Source: Nitrospirota bacterium (lineage in GTDB: Bacteria; Nitrospirota; Thermodesulfovibrionia; Thermodesulfovibrionales; SM23-35). From it: a DNA stretch of 42,372 nucleotides. The stretch spans positions 77,390 through 119,761 of the forward strand of contig JACAFE010000018.1 in NCBI GenBank assembly GCA_013388435.1. Reading direction: 5' to 3'. This document shows, piece after piece, positions 18,369-27,599 of this stretch. The notes beneath the pieces are model-generated. The model did not search any database and was not told the DNA's origin. It saw only the letters and a program-made list of their open reading frames with translations. The translations under genes were made by a program, and so were the position numbers. The first letter of the stretch is position 1, and every line of letters starts with the position of its first letter.

Positions 18369-18692
18369 ATTAATATAAAGCCTCCTTTATTATTTCTAAA
18401 ATTTACTAAATGTAAATAGTCTGGATTATATAATATACTTATGAATATTTTATGAAAAAACTATAAATAACTTATGAATATTTACGAGCAATATTTACTC
18501 TATATTATCACTAAAACATTTATTTACATACTTTAATTAAAACAATTAAATTAAGTGAAATATCTTAGGGATGATATAGGTTAGATAAAAAAATTAAATT
18601 TGTCAGAATGCTTTGGAAATTTATTAAAAAGAAAAAAAAGAGGGAGATTTTATTCTCCCTCCTTTTCAATATCTTTACAATTAATTTAAAAA
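18369..18692. other. 324-bp AT-rich intergenic gap
   Basis: Besides the terminator at 18632-18661 and the ribosome site of the downstream gene (AAAGGAGG near 18380), I see no gene, repeat or convincing promoter here; the sequence is strongly AT-biased. Confidence 0.6.
18632..18661 (-). terminator. Strong rho-independent terminator
   Basis: On the minus strand GAGGGAG (18661-18655) pairs with CTCCCTC (18646-18640) across an 8-nt loop, followed directly by TTTTTTTTC. It lies about 30 nt past the stop of the gene ending at 18693, a textbook intrinsic terminator. Confidence 0.9.
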
Positions 18693-19943
18693 CTAATCAG
18701 GATAAGGTACATTTCGTACGCAGTTTATACCACCGCAAGCTGTTACACTCACTGAATTTCTGATCCAGTTAAAGTTGTTGAATGTACCAGACATTGTGTA
18801 TGTATCAAATGTTGCGCCGCCAGTTGTATATTCAAGTTTTCCAATTATCATGTCATCAGTTGGATTATCAAGTTTAAGATTAGCATTTGCATCAATACTT
18901 CCAGTTCTGGTATCAATCATTGTCCATCCAGGTCCTTGAGTTGCAGCAAAATCATTATATGCGCCTTCAGTCATAAGGTCACGAAGTGAATCTGCACTTG
19001 TGCATACAATGTTTTTAATTTTATTAAAGTCAATAGGTTTTTCATCGTCGTCATAAAGTCCACCATAAAAACCACCGCCTAAAGACGTGTAAATTAACTG
19101 AATAGCTGCATTTGCATTACCTGTCCTTTGATCCGCGGAATTATTATCATTTAAAGCATCTGGCAAAGGCACATCTGTTGGAACGCCGCTGTTGTCAATA
19201 GGTGTCATAAAGAACTTTGTAGCAAAATTAGCACCTAATGCTGATGCAGGCAGTAATACAACTGGTGTTACTTCTCCAGTTCCTCTTGGTTGGCCAAGGT
19301 CTTCTACCCCAAGGCCTGCAACACCACCGATAACCTCACCTTGAAGGTCAAGGCCATCATAAGCAAGCACAGGAGCAGTCTGTGAATTTGCGCTTGAATT
19401 GCCTGATGGATTATATGCAATATAGCCCCATGCAGCTCCACCAGCAATTTCAAGAACCATTGCTTCACCATAAAGAGTCCCATCGAGATTTATCCCGTAT
19501 GTTGTAAAAAATGGTGTATCATTATCAACTATTAGGAATGCTCTTCTTGGACCATCTGCGCTAAGCTTAAAGCTCTGGTCTCCATAACGAGCAGTATCAC
19601 CAAAAAGCGGTTTACCATCACTGATATTTGCCGCTGCGTCAAATATTACCAAGTCATCTTTTGATGTTGGTCTTTTGAAGCTCTGGTTTGTACATACCTC
19701 TGTCTGACCATTGGCAGTTGAAACTTTATACCAGTACTGATAGTGAAGAAGCTGATCAATACCCTGATAATTCCATCCAAGAGATGAACCTGCTGTATTC
19801 ACCACTGAAACAATGGTAGATACAGCTGAGCTTTTAGTAATCCACGGGAAGATAAGCTGATCTGCTTGAGCATTCTTCACTGTGCCGAAAGCGAACATCA
19901 TGCAAAATGCTACAAAAACAGCTATTAATACTTTCGATCTCAT
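18693..19943 (-). CDS. Exported protein of unknown function, probably highly expressed
   Basis: A 416-aa protein. The ATG at 19943 has AGGAGG 8 nt upstream; a TTG one codon earlier is too close to it. The signal peptide runs MRSKVLIAVFVAFCMMFAFG to about AQA. The mature part begins DQLIFPWITKSSAVSTIVSV, then looks all-beta, rich in Gly, Asn, Asp and Thr, with four widely spaced Cys (CTNQ, CTSAD and CGGINC near the end) that could form disulphides. I do not recognise a catalytic motif or a defined family. A near-consensus promoter, a leader of about 190 nt and a strong terminator mark it as a separate, abundant transcript. A surface or matrix protein, possibly a T2SS substrate, is an inference from export and expression signals only. 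Confidence 0.85.
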   Translation of the reverse strand: MRSKVLIAVFVAFCMMFAFGTVKNAQADQLIFPWITKSSAVSTIVSVVNTAGSSLGWNYQGIDQLLHYQYWYKVSTANGQTEVCTNQSFKRPTSKDDLVIFDAAANISDGKPLFGDTARYGDQSFKLSADGPRRAFLIVDNDTPFFTTYGINLDGTLYGEAMVLEIAGGAAWGYIAYNPSGNSSANSQTAPVLAYDGLDLQGEVIGGVAGLGVEDLGQPRGTGEVTPVVLLPASALGANFATKFFMTPIDNSGVPTDVPLPDALNDNNSADQRTGNANAAIQLIYTSLGGGFYGGLYDDDEKPIDFNKIKNIVCTSADSLRDLMTEGAYNDFAATQGPGWTMIDTRTGSIDANANLKLDNPTDDMIIGKLEYTTGGATFDTYTMSGTFNNFNWIRNSVSVTACGGINCVRNVPYPD

Positions 19944-20133
19944 CAATCATACCTCCTTTTTACTTTAAATTTACTTTTTGCCTTAGTCTGCAGCTAAGAA
20001 AACCCCAAATACTCCCTTTATGCTATAACTTTACGTATCACCTCCTTCGCTTCTGAATATCTCTACAATCTTAAATGCTATCAATGATAGCTTATAACTA
20101 TGAATTGACTCCCACTGCTCAAATAAATATCTT
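19944..20133 (-). promoter_or_regulatory. Long 5' leader of the exported-protein gene
   Basis: From the predicted start near 20133 to the ATG there are about 190 nt with two short hairpins: GCTATC/GATAGC at 20077-20091 and CTTAG/CTAAG at 19982-19998. A second GGAGG near 20040-20045 could start a tiny GTG peptide of seven codons. I could not match it to a known riboswitch. Confidence 0.5.
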
Positions 20134-20139
20134 GCGTAA

Positions 20140-20168
20140 ATTGTAAATGAAGGAGTCGGCTTTGTCAA
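20140..20168 (-). promoter_or_regulatory. Near-consensus σ70 promoter
   Basis: On the minus strand TTGACA (20168-20163), a 17-nt spacer, then TACAAT (20145-20140). It drives the exported protein gene at 18693-19943; the predicted start is near 20133. Confidence 0.85.
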
Positions 20169-20576
20169 GCATTTTTTTAATAATTTTTCCTTATCATTCT
20201 ATAGTTAGCAAGTATAACCATATTATCATTCAAGTGTCAAGTACTTTAATAAATATATTTTAAAAATTTTAAGCAAGAAACAGGCCATATCAAAATACCT
20301 AATAAACTACTGTTTTTCTTTAATATCATATACCTCATTGTGTGTTTTATGCATCATTACTGTGTTTTTTACATTATACATAAAATAAACAAAAAATAAA
20401 AACCTTCTTAAATATTTCAAACAATATTTTTTATTAAACGAATAATCTATACATCTGAATTTTAGTGAGCCAGAGATTAAGCCTGCAAGCTTTTTATCTA
20501 AAAATGCAATTGAAATAATGCGGAGGCTGCGAAAAAATTTATTTTTATACATGACTAAATGTAATATCATAATACT

Positions 20577-20740
20577 GGCAATAACTCAATTTATGAAACA
20601 AAATCACGGGTCCATTTTTACTGAGGCTGAAGTCGAAGCGTAAGCCTCAGATATAATATATGCATCTACATTTAAGTACAAAAAAACCATATATTTATGG
20701 TGATGGTAGTTTATTTTGTTTCATAAATTGAGTTATTGCC
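20577..20740. mobile_element. 164-bp MITE-like element with 28-bp perfect terminal inverted repeats
   Basis: GGCAATAACTCAATTTATGA continuing to 20604 is exactly repeated in inverse at 20713-20740. The interior carries a smaller palindrome (TGAGGCT/AGCCTCA) and no reading frame. The ends recur imperfectly at 40936-40974 and 42037-42069. No target duplication is obvious. The surrounding 19944-20837 gap holds the promoter and leader described separately and otherwise shows no gene; a weak 87-codon frame at 20307-20570 was rejected. Confidence 0.8.
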
Positions 20741-20837
20741 ATTTGATTTTGTTATTAGATGTTAACTATGCGCCATGAGCTATGAGCAATATCCGCATTA
20801 TTTGGGTTTAACTTTTCAATTGCATTATTCAGGCCGG

Positions 20838-22034
20838 TTAGACAATCAATGATAATCCACTGAATTCATCTGCTCTGTCATCCATTGAATTTCCATAAAT
20901 ATCTTTTCCTGTGAATTTAAAATAAATATGGGACGGGTCAATCGTTGCGTCTGCTGAAGAATTCTGGCTTATCTGAAAAATCACCTGCGCTGTGAGATCA
21001 TCTTCGTTATAAATTACATATAAAGGATGGGGAAGAAGACAGGCTTCTGTGGGAGCAAGCGGCATTCCCCAGTTATATCCTCCGCCCGGGCTGGTGGCAG
21101 GCGCTCTGCTTATCTGCCAGTTTATTATATTCCGGACAGAAGCCGGGTCCATATCTTTGTTAAAAATAAAATTCATCGTAAATAAACTTGAAGACCCTGC
21201 CTGTGACAGTGAAGGGTCTAATGAAGAAACAGATGTATTAGGTCCGAGTGTAGTTATAAAACCGTCTGTGTTATAGACAGCAAAAAACTCTGGCGAAGAT
21301 TTTTGATATATGTAACTATCAAGCAGGCTGGCTGAATCTGTATCATTCAGATTATTCAATATTTTCAGTTGAGCCTTTGCGCTATCAATATCACCCATAT
21401 CCGCATAGGCATATCCTATATCCACATAAGCGTAATTGAAATCTCTTTTTAGTTCAAGTGTCTTCTGAAAATATTTTATGGCTTCTTCATATTTCCCTAA
21501 TTTATAACTAAGTTTACCTAAACCGTAATAACCGGAATAATTTTGCGGGGAGAGCTGAATAATTTTTCTGAAAGCATCTTCTGCTTTTTCATATTTTTGT
21601 GTTTCAATATATGTTTGTCCAAGTGAATACCAGTTAGTTATAGACTGGGAATTAATTTTTATCGCTGTTTCATATTCTTTTTCTGCTTCATCATAACGCT
21701 TCAGGTCAAAAAATACATTTCCAAGACTTATATGTAATGAATCATCCGAAGAAGAAATCTTTATAGCAGACTTATACGCATTGATTGCATCTTCTGTCCT
21801 GCCGAGTCTGATATAGGATAATGCCTGGAAATTATATGCTTTAGCAGCATTTTCAGTATTTGGTGAAAGAGCAGCTACTCTTTTGAATTCCTCGAGTGAA
21901 GTCTCATAATTGCCCTTTTGATATTGATCAATACCGCGAGAAAGAGCTGCATTGACAACCACATCTACATTAATACTACTTTGATATATAGCTGTGAATA
22001 TTTTATTAGCACTATCTTCTATCTGTATTTCCAT
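20838..22034 (-). CDS. TPR-repeat protein with C-terminal Ig-like (SbsA-type) domain
   Basis: A 398-aa protein without a signal peptide. Residues about 30-250 form six or so TPR motifs (for example GIDQYQKGNYETSLEEFKRV, LGRTEDAINAYKSAIKI and LGKYEEAIKYFQKTLEL). After a linker the C-terminal 150 residues contain NFIFNKDMDPASVRN and end with HIYFKFTGKDIYGNSMDD. This is the pattern of Ig-like domains that begin with a -F-x-K-x-M-D- strand, usually found in extracellular proteins. The mixture of an apparently cytoplasmic TPR start and an exported-type C-terminus is odd; an unrecognised export route or a wrong start are possible. ATG 22034 has only a weak AGGA upstream. Function unknown; probably a protein-protein scaffold. 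Confidence 0.78.
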   Translation of the reverse strand: MEIQIEDSANKIFTAIYQSSINVDVVVNAALSRGIDQYQKGNYETSLEEFKRVAALSPNTENAAKAYNFQALSYIRLGRTEDAINAYKSAIKISSSDDSLHISLGNVFFDLKRYDEAEKEYETAIKINSQSITNWYSLGQTYIETQKYEKAEDAFRKIIQLSPQNYSGYYGLGKLSYKLGKYEEAIKYFQKTLELKRDFNYAYVDIGYAYADMGDIDSAKAQLKILNNLNDTDSASLLDSYIYQKSSPEFFAVYNTDGFITTLGPNTSVSSLDPSLSQAGSSSLFTMNFIFNKDMDPASVRNIINWQISRAPATSPGGGYNWGMPLAPTEACLLPHPLYVIYNEDDLTAQVIFQISQNSSADATIDPSHIYFKFTGKDIYGNSMDDRADEFSGLSLIV

Positions 22035-22210
22035 ATTTTTTCTATTTCCTGTTGCACAACATTTAAATTTTTTAATTATTATTTAGAGCCATAATTAACA
22101 AATTGTCACACAATATTTAATTCATATATATTTTTCGGAATAGAAAAGATATTTCTTTAATTGAATATACTTTTGACTCATCTTTGCTATTGACTTTGGG
22201 CTTTTCCCTC

Positions 22211-22240
22211 TTGAAAGCTCTTTATTATATAAGCTATTAT
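22211..22240 (+). promoter_or_regulatory. Candidate promoter giving a leaderless dCMP deaminase mRNA
   Basis: TTGAAA (22211-22216), an 18-nt spacer, then TATTAT (22235-22240). The predicted start falls at or next to the ATG at 22246, which has no ribosome binding site, so a leaderless transcript would fit. Confidence 0.35.
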
Positions 22241-22245
22241 GCATA

Positions 22246-22719
22246 ATGAAGAAAAAACAAAACCTGCGTCCCGGATGGGATGAATATTTCATAAACATTG
22301 CTAAAGTTGTTGCAACACGCGCCACATGTTTCAGGAGAAAATATGGTGCTGTTATAACTAAAGATAATATTATTGTCAGCACAGGCTATAATGGCGCTCC
22401 TGCTGGAATGAAAGATTGTCTTGAAGTCGGAAAATGCACGAGGAAAGAGTTGCAGATTCCGCACGGAGAAAGATATGAATTATGCCATAGCGTACATGCG
22501 GAAGCAAATGCAATTATAAGAGCTTCAGGAGAAGAATTAAATGGAGCAACAATTTATATATCAGGAAGCGATCATGACAGCGCTGAATGTTTGTCAGAAC
22601 CATGCATGATGTGCAAGCGCATGATACTAAATGCTCGTATTAAGAAAGTTGTTTATTCAAACGGGAAAAACGGAATCATTATTGTTAATCCTAAAAAATG
22701 GCTAAAGAAAAGGGTTTAG
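22246..22719 (+). CDS. dCMP deaminase family protein (ComEB-like)
   Basis: A 157-aa zinc-dependent deaminase. Zinc ligands and the catalytic Glu are visible as HAE (His84, Glu86) and PCMMC (Cys120, Cys123). YNGAPAGMKDC and the substrate-side Cys/His cluster around residues 58-80 (CLEVGKC, GERYELCHS) are typical of dCMP deaminases. It converts dCMP to dUMP for dTTP synthesis in the cytoplasm. ATG 22246 lacks a Shine-Dalgarno (see the candidate promoter). It opens a plus-strand housekeeping run with the epimerase, rluB-like gene and aspS, spaced by 0-10 bp, so probably one operon. Confidence 0.93.
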   Translation: MKKKQNLRPGWDEYFINIAKVVATRATCFRRKYGAVITKDNIIVSTGYNGAPAGMKDCLEVGKCTRKELQIPHGERYELCHSVHAEANAIIRASGEELNGATIYISGSDHDSAECLSEPCMMCKRMILNARIKKVVYSNGKNGIIIVNPKKWLKKRV

Positions 22720-22729
22720 AGGTGATTTA

Positions 22730-23698
22730 ATGCAAACAGTACTTGTTACAGGTTGTGCAGGTTTTATAGGATGGAAAGTTTCCGAACATTTACTTTCTCA
22801 GAATGTAAAAGTTATTGGTATTGACAATATGAACGACTATTATGATCCCCTGCTAAAAGACTGGCGTCTTAATAATTTAAATTCAAACAGTAATTTCCGA
22901 TTTCATAAGTGCGATATAGCAGGGTTTGAGTCTTTAAGAAGGATTTTCGCAAGTTATCAAATAGATGCTGTAATAAATCTTGCCGCAAGAGCAGGTGTCA
23001 GAGCATCTCTTGAAGATCCATGGGTCTATCTCGACACAAACACAAAAGGGACTCTAAATCTACTCGAATGTTGCAAAGATTTCAATATTCCAAAATTTGT
23101 TCTGGCATCTACTTCGAGTCTATATGCCAATAACCAGATGCCGTTCAGGGAAACCGATCAGACTGATAAACCACTCGCCCCATATTCTGCAACTAAAAAA
23201 GCAGCGGAGGCTCTATGCTACAGTTATCATTTTCTTTATGGAATTGATATAAGTATTCCGAGATATTTCACTGTATATGGACCTGCAGGAAGACCTGACA
23301 TGAGCATATTCATATTTGTTAAGAACATTGATAATGGAAAGCCCATAACTGTATTCGGGGACGGGAAACAGCAGAGAGATTTTTCTTATGTTGATGACAT
23401 TGCAAACGGAACATTAAAATGCTTACAGCCCTTTGGTTATGAGATATTTAATCTCGGTAATGACAACCCGGTTGAATTGATGTATGTAATAAATCTAATA
23501 GAAGAAATGCTCGGGAAGAAAGCTGTTATAAACTTCAAACCGAGACATCCTGCGGATGTTTTTGCAACATGGGCACATATTGAAAAATCGAGAGAGAGAC
23601 TAAACTGGCATCCAACCACGTCTATTGAAGAAGGCATCAAAAGAACAATTCAATGGTATATTGAAAATAGAGATTTTGTGAACAATCTCAAAGGCTGA
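22730..23698 (+). CDS. NAD-dependent epimerase, UDP-glucuronate 4-epimerase-like
   Basis: A 322-aa short-chain dehydrogenase-type epimerase. The NAD-binding loop TGCAGFIG is at residues 7-14, the catalytic Ser/Thr in ASTSS at about 126-130, and YSATK (Tyr152, Lys156). The stretch IDNMNDYYDPLLKDWRL and the block PFRETDQTDKPLAPYSATKK are characteristic of UDP-glucuronate/galacturonate 4-epimerases, pointing to UDP-sugar supply for surface polysaccharide. A related UDP-glucose or GlcNAc epimerase activity cannot be excluded. Start ATG 22730 follows GAGGTGAT, 10 bp after the deaminase. Confidence 0.87.
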   Translation: MQTVLVTGCAGFIGWKVSEHLLSQNVKVIGIDNMNDYYDPLLKDWRLNNLNSNSNFRFHKCDIAGFESLRRIFASYQIDAVINLAARAGVRASLEDPWVYLDTNTKGTLNLLECCKDFNIPKFVLASTSSLYANNQMPFRETDQTDKPLAPYSATKKAAEALCYSYHFLYGIDISIPRYFTVYGPAGRPDMSIFIFVKNIDNGKPITVFGDGKQQRDFSYVDDIANGTLKCLQPFGYEIFNLGNDNPVELMYVINLIEEMLGKKAVINFKPRHPADVFATWAHIEKSRERLNWHPTTSIEEGIKRTIQWYIENRDFVNNLKG

Positions 23699-23702
23699 TT
23701 CA

Positions 23703-24419
23703 ATGCAAAAACGCCTCCAGAAAATCCTATCCGAGATGGGTATTGCCTCAAGAAGACAGGCCGAAGAAATGATTCTTGAAGGAAGAATCACTGTTAATGG
23801 CCGCCTTGCAAATATAGGAATGAAAGCTGACCCGCACAAAGACCATATTAAAGTTGATGGAAAATTAATTGTTCGCAGAGAACCAAAAGTTTATCTCGCT
23901 TTTAATAAGCCGAGAGAAGTCGTAACAACACTGAATGACCCTGAAGGAAGGCAGACTGTAAAAGATTATTTAAAAAATGTAAAATATAGAGTTTACCCTG
24001 TTGGAAGACTCGATTATAATTCTGAAGGTCTGCTTTTGCTTACAAATGACGGAGATTTTGCAAATTCTATTATGCATCCGTCAAAAAAAATACTTAAGAC
24101 TTATCAGGTAAAAGTTAAAGGCATACCCGAAGAAAAAGATCTTGATAAATTAAGAAAAGGCGTCAAACTCGAAGACGGGCTGACAGCGCCTGCAAAAGTA
24201 ATAAAATTAAAGACTACAGAAAATAATGCATGGATAGAAATTACGATCCACGAGGGAAGAAACAGACAGGTTCGCCGGATGTTCGAAAGAATAGGTTATC
24301 CTGTAATAAAACTCATCAGGATTAGAATTAATGGTATCAGGCTCGGCAATATGAAACCCGGAGAATATAGGTTTCTCAATCCTGAAGAAGTAAATAAATT
24401 GAAATCGGAGGTTAAATGA
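23703..24419 (+). CDS. rluB: 23S rRNA pseudouridine synthase, RluB-like
   Basis: A 238-aa RsuA/RluB-family enzyme. The N-terminal S4 RNA-binding domain spans about residues 1-60 ([20 protein letters not shown]). The catalytic block [20 protein letters not shown] has Asp104 as nucleophile, and [18 protein letters not shown] closes the active site. Length and the [13 protein letters not shown] start favour RluB (23S position 2605) over RsuA or RluE, but specificity within the family is not fully readable. It starts 4 bp after the epimerase stop and overlaps aspS by 4 nt (ATGA), so it is translationally coupled to it. Confidence 0.88.
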   Translation: MQKRLQKILSEMGIASRRQAEEMILEGRITVNGRLANIGMKADPHKDHIKVDGKLIVRREPKVYLAFNKPREVVTTLNDPEGRQTVKDYLKNVKYRVYPVGRLDYNSEGLLLLTNDGDFANSIMHPSKKILKTYQVKVKGIPEEKDLDKLRKGVKLEDGLTAPAKVIKLKTTENNAWIEITIHEGRNRQVRRMFERIGYPVIKLIRIRINGIRLGNMKPGEYRFLNPEEVNKLKSEVK

Positions 24420-26209
24420 TCAGGGATAAAGGATGCGGTGAAATTACAGAAGCTGACATTGGCAAAAAACTTACCTTATGCGGTTGGGTATATCGCAGAA
24501 GAGATCACGGTGGATTAATTTTCATAGATCTAAGAGACAGAAGCGGTGTTTTTCAAATAGTCTTCAGCCCTGATGTTTCAGGCAATGCTCATGAAAAAGC
24601 GCACAATCTGAGAAGCGAATTTGTTTTGTCAGTTTCAGGAGAAATCAGAAAAAGACCGGAGGGGACAGAAAATCCCGGCATGAACACAGGGCATGTTGAA
24701 ATGTATGTTGAAAAAATTGATATTTTAAACGAATCTTCGCCTTTGCCTTTTACAATAGAAGATGCAGCCGAAGCTTCCGAGTCTTTAAGATTAAAACACA
24801 GGTATCTTGATCTGAGAAGACCTGAGATGCAGAGAAATTTAATAATAAGGCACAGGGTTACAAAAATAATCAGGGATTACCTTGACGAAAAAGGTTTTCT
24901 CGAAATAGAAACACCAATGCTCACAAAATCTACTCCTGAAGGTGCGAGGGATTATCTCGTGCCAAGCAGATTAAATCCCGGCTGTTTTTATGCATTGCCA
25001 CAATCTCCACAGATATTCAAACAGATTTTGATGGTTTCAGGACTTGAGAAATATTTTCAGATAACAAAATGTTTTAGAGATGAAGATCTTCGTGCTGATA
25101 GGCAGCCTGAATTTACACAGGTTGACATAGAAATGTCTTTTGTTGATGTGAATGATATTATCTCACTTATAGAGGGAATGATACATAAACTTTTCAAAGA
25201 ATCTCTCGGGATCGAGATTGCAATGCCATTTAAAAGGCTCGGTTATAGAGAATCAATGGAAAGATTTGGAAATGATAAGCCTGATATGCGTTTTGGACTT
25301 GAACTTAAGGAAATGGCAGATCTTGCGGAAAAAGGCAGTTTTAAAGTTTTTCTCGATGCCATCAGGTCAGGCGGAAGAATTAAAGCTATAAATGGGAAAG
25401 GAATGGCTTCGCTTTCTCGTAAAGAAATAGATATGCTTACAGAAAAAGCAATTTCTTACGGCGCAAAAGGTCTTGCCTGGATAAAAGTTAAAAATGGCTT
25501 TGAATCACCTATAACAAAATTCTTTCCTGAAGATATATTGTCACAAATGGCAAAAAGGCTCGAAGCAGAAGATGGGGATTTGATGCTGTTTGTCGCTGAT
25601 AAAGAAAATATTGTTTTCGATGTGTTAAGCAGAATGAGGCTTGATATTGGCAAAAATTTAAATTTAATTAAAGGCGGTTTTGAATTTGTGTGGATTACGG
25701 ATTTTCCTTTGCTTGAGTGGAACGAAGATGAGGGCAGATACGAAGCAATGCATCATCCATTTACATCGCCAATGGATGAAGACATTATTAAATTAAATTC
25801 CCTGAACATTTCAGAAATGGGAACCCCGGGTTCTGAACTCTCACGCTTAAAAGCCAAGGCTTATGACATAGTTTTAAACGGTTATGAAATTGGAGGAGGC
25901 AGCATCAGAATTCACAAACGTGATATTCAAAAGAAAATGTTCGAAATACTCGGAATCTCCGATGAAGAAGCAAGAGCAAAGTTTGGATTTTTACTGGAAG
26001 CTCTTGAATATGGCGCTCCTCCTCACGGTGGCATTGCGCTCGGATTGGACAGGCTTGTAATGATTATGGTAGGGGCTTCGTCAATCAGGGATGTTATAGC
26101 ATTCCCGAAAACCCAGAAAGCTTTCTGTCTGATGAGCGGCACCCCATCAGCTGTTGATCCCAGACAATTGAGAGAGCTTTATATAAAACTTAATTTGCCT
26201 GAAGTGTAA
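24416..26209 (+). CDS. aspS: Aspartyl-tRNA synthetase (bacterial type)
   Basis: A 597-aa class II synthetase, usual length for bacterial AspRS. An N-terminal OB-fold anticodon-binding domain ([20 protein letters not shown]) is followed by the catalytic core: [29 protein letters not shown] (motif 2 region) and [12 protein letters not shown] (motif 3). The bacterial GAD insertion lies around residues 290-420. Whether it is discriminating, or also charges tRNA-Asn, cannot be judged here; no gatCAB gene is in the window. The start overlaps the rluB stop and has GGAGG 5 nt upstream. A terminator-like hairpin follows at 26243. Confidence 0.97.
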   Translation: MIRDKGCGEITEADIGKKLTLCGWVYRRRDHGGLIFIDLRDRSGVFQIVFSPDVSGNAHEKAHNLRSEFVLSVSGEIRKRPEGTENPGMNTGHVEMYVEKIDILNESSPLPFTIEDAAEASESLRLKHRYLDLRRPEMQRNLIIRHRVTKIIRDYLDEKGFLEIETPMLTKSTPEGARDYLVPSRLNPGCFYALPQSPQIFKQILMVSGLEKYFQITKCFRDEDLRADRQPEFTQVDIEMSFVDVNDIISLIEGMIHKLFKESLGIEIAMPFKRLGYRESMERFGNDKPDMRFGLELKEMADLAEKGSFKVFLDAIRSGGRIKAINGKGMASLSRKEIDMLTEKAISYGAKGLAWIKVKNGFESPITKFFPEDILSQMAKRLEAEDGDLMLFVADKENIVFDVLSRMRLDIGKNLNLIKGGFEFVWITDFPLLEWNEDEGRYEAMHHPFTSPMDEDIIKLNSLNISEMGTPGSELSRLKAKAYDIVLNGYEIGGGSIRIHKRDIQKKMFEILGISDEEARAKFGFLLEALEYGAPPHGGIALGLDRLVMIMVGASSIRDVIAFPKTQKAFCLMSGTPSAVDPRQLRELYIKLNLPEV

Positions 26210-26242
26210 TTAATCCAGAGGAAATTACAATTCCATGTTCAT

Positions 26243-26263
26243 TGCAAATAATAACTATTTGCA
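26243..26263. terminator. Hairpin between convergent aspS and aroC
   Basis: TGCAAATA (26243-26250) pairs with TATTTGCA (26256-26263) around a 5-nt loop, followed on the plus strand by TTATTTTAG. AT-rich, so a modest terminator; it could serve both genes. Confidence 0.5.
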
Positions 26264-26272
26264 TTATTTTAG

Positions 26273-27481
26273 TTAAAAATCTGATGTGTAATTTATATAA
26301 GATTCATAATTTCTTTTTGTTTCATTTATACTGTCGCCGCCAAATTTTTCGAGAAAAGCATCTGCAACAGTCAGTGCTGCCATTGCTTCTGCTATAACAG
26401 CAGCAGCAGGCACCGCACAAATATCTGAACGTTCATAAGCAGCTTCTACTGGTTTTTTTGTGATAATATCAATTGAATTAAGAGGCTTGCGCTGAGTAGG
26501 TATGGGTTTCATGGCTGCGCGTAAAATAACAGGCATACCATTAGACATTCCGCCTTCAATTCCGCCTGCGTGATTTGTCTTTCTATAAAAACCTGCGCCC
26601 GCTAACTTACCTCTCTGTTCTTTTCTGTAGAATATTTCATCCATAACTTCTGAACCAAATCTTCTTCCCATCTCAAAACCATCTCCTATCTCAACTGCTT
26701 TTATTGCCTGAATACTCATTATAGACCGGGCAAGTCTGGCATCAAGTTTTCTATCCCATTGAATATAACTTCCGAGACCAACTGGAAGTCCTGTTATAAA
26801 AACCTCAAAAATACCACCGAGTGAATTACCGTTTTTAATAGCTTTATCGATAAGCGCCATCATTTTTTCTGAAGCTGTTTTATCAGGACATCTTACAGAA
26901 GACTTTTCCGCTAAATCAAACATCTCAAGAAGTTTCCCGGCAGATGTTTGATTTTTGATTTTTGAATTTTGAATCTTTTCCTTCCCTATCTGAATAACAT
27001 AACTCCCGATTTTTATATTAAACTCAAAAAGGAATTTTCTTGCTATCGCACCCAGAGCTACTCTCATAGCAGTTTCTCTCGCGCTTGACCGCTCAAGAAT
27101 ATTCCTTATATCGTGGTGCTGGTATTTTATTGCTCCTGATAAATCTGCGTGTCCGGGTCTTGGTTTTGTTACGGCCGGGATTGAACCTTCAAATGCTGCA
27201 AGAGAAGACATACCCTTTTCCCAGTTCTTAAAATCTCTATTTTCTATGATAAGTGTAATTGGTGAGCCGATTGTTTTTCCCCATCTGACACCTGATATAA
27301 TCTCTGCATGGTCTGCTTCAATCTTCATTCTACCGCCTCTGCCGTATCCACCCTGTCTTCTTTTAAGATCCGTATCAATATCTGCCGAAGATATAGAAAG
27401 GCCAGAGGGGATGCCTTCCATAAAACCGACCAATGCTTTTCCATGAGATTCACCGGCAGTAAAATATCTGAGATTTGACAT
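26273..27481 (-). CDS. aroC: Chorismate synthase
   Basis: A 402-aa cytoplasmic enzyme converting EPSP to chorismate with reduced FMN, the last shikimate step. I placed the start at ATG 27481 because MSNLRYFTAGESHGKALVGF is the conserved N-terminus; a further upstream start would add 32 unrelated residues. Other signatures are RRQGGYGRGGRMKIE, RPGHADLSGAIKY, RSSARETAMRVALG and GGIEGGMSNGMPV. An oddity is an in-frame KIQNSKIKNQTS near residue 170, encoded by an AT-rich near-tandem repeat (ATTCAAAATTCAAAA type), which lengthens the protein slightly. Divergent from the CPBP protease gene, with a 118-bp gap. Confidence 0.97.
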   Translation of the reverse strand: MSNLRYFTAGESHGKALVGFMEGIPSGLSISSADIDTDLKRRQGGYGRGGRMKIEADHAEIISGVRWGKTIGSPITLIIENRDFKNWEKGMSSLAAFEGSIPAVTKPRPGHADLSGAIKYQHHDIRNILERSSARETAMRVALGAIARKFLFEFNIKIGSYVIQIGKEKIQNSKIKNQTSAGKLLEMFDLAEKSSVRCPDKTASEKMMALIDKAIKNGNSLGGIFEVFITGLPVGLGSYIQWDRKLDARLARSIMSIQAIKAVEIGDGFEMGRRFGSEVMDEIFYRKEQRGKLAGAGFYRKTNHAGGIEGGMSNGMPVILRAAMKPIPTQRKPLNSIDIITKKPVEAAYERSDICAVPAAAVIAEAMAALTVADAFLEKFGGDSINETKRNYESYINYTSDF

Positions 27482-27599
27482 TTTGACAAAGCCCTTTCTT
27501 TTATTAATAAAGGTATACATAATATTCTGGACAGATTCACCTAAAAATGCAAGAGCATCATTATTGACAAAATACAAAAAAAGAATAAATTATTTATAA

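Noticed and set aside
19944-20133. Cyclic-di-GMP or other known riboswitch in the leader
   Set aside because: I looked for the conserved GEMM-type segments and did not find them; only two short hairpins are visible.
20307-20570. 87-codon frame on the minus strand
   Set aside because: No ribosome site, odd composition, and its upstream part overlaps a sequence (AAAATGCAATTGAA) shared with the repeat at 42029; probably non-coding.
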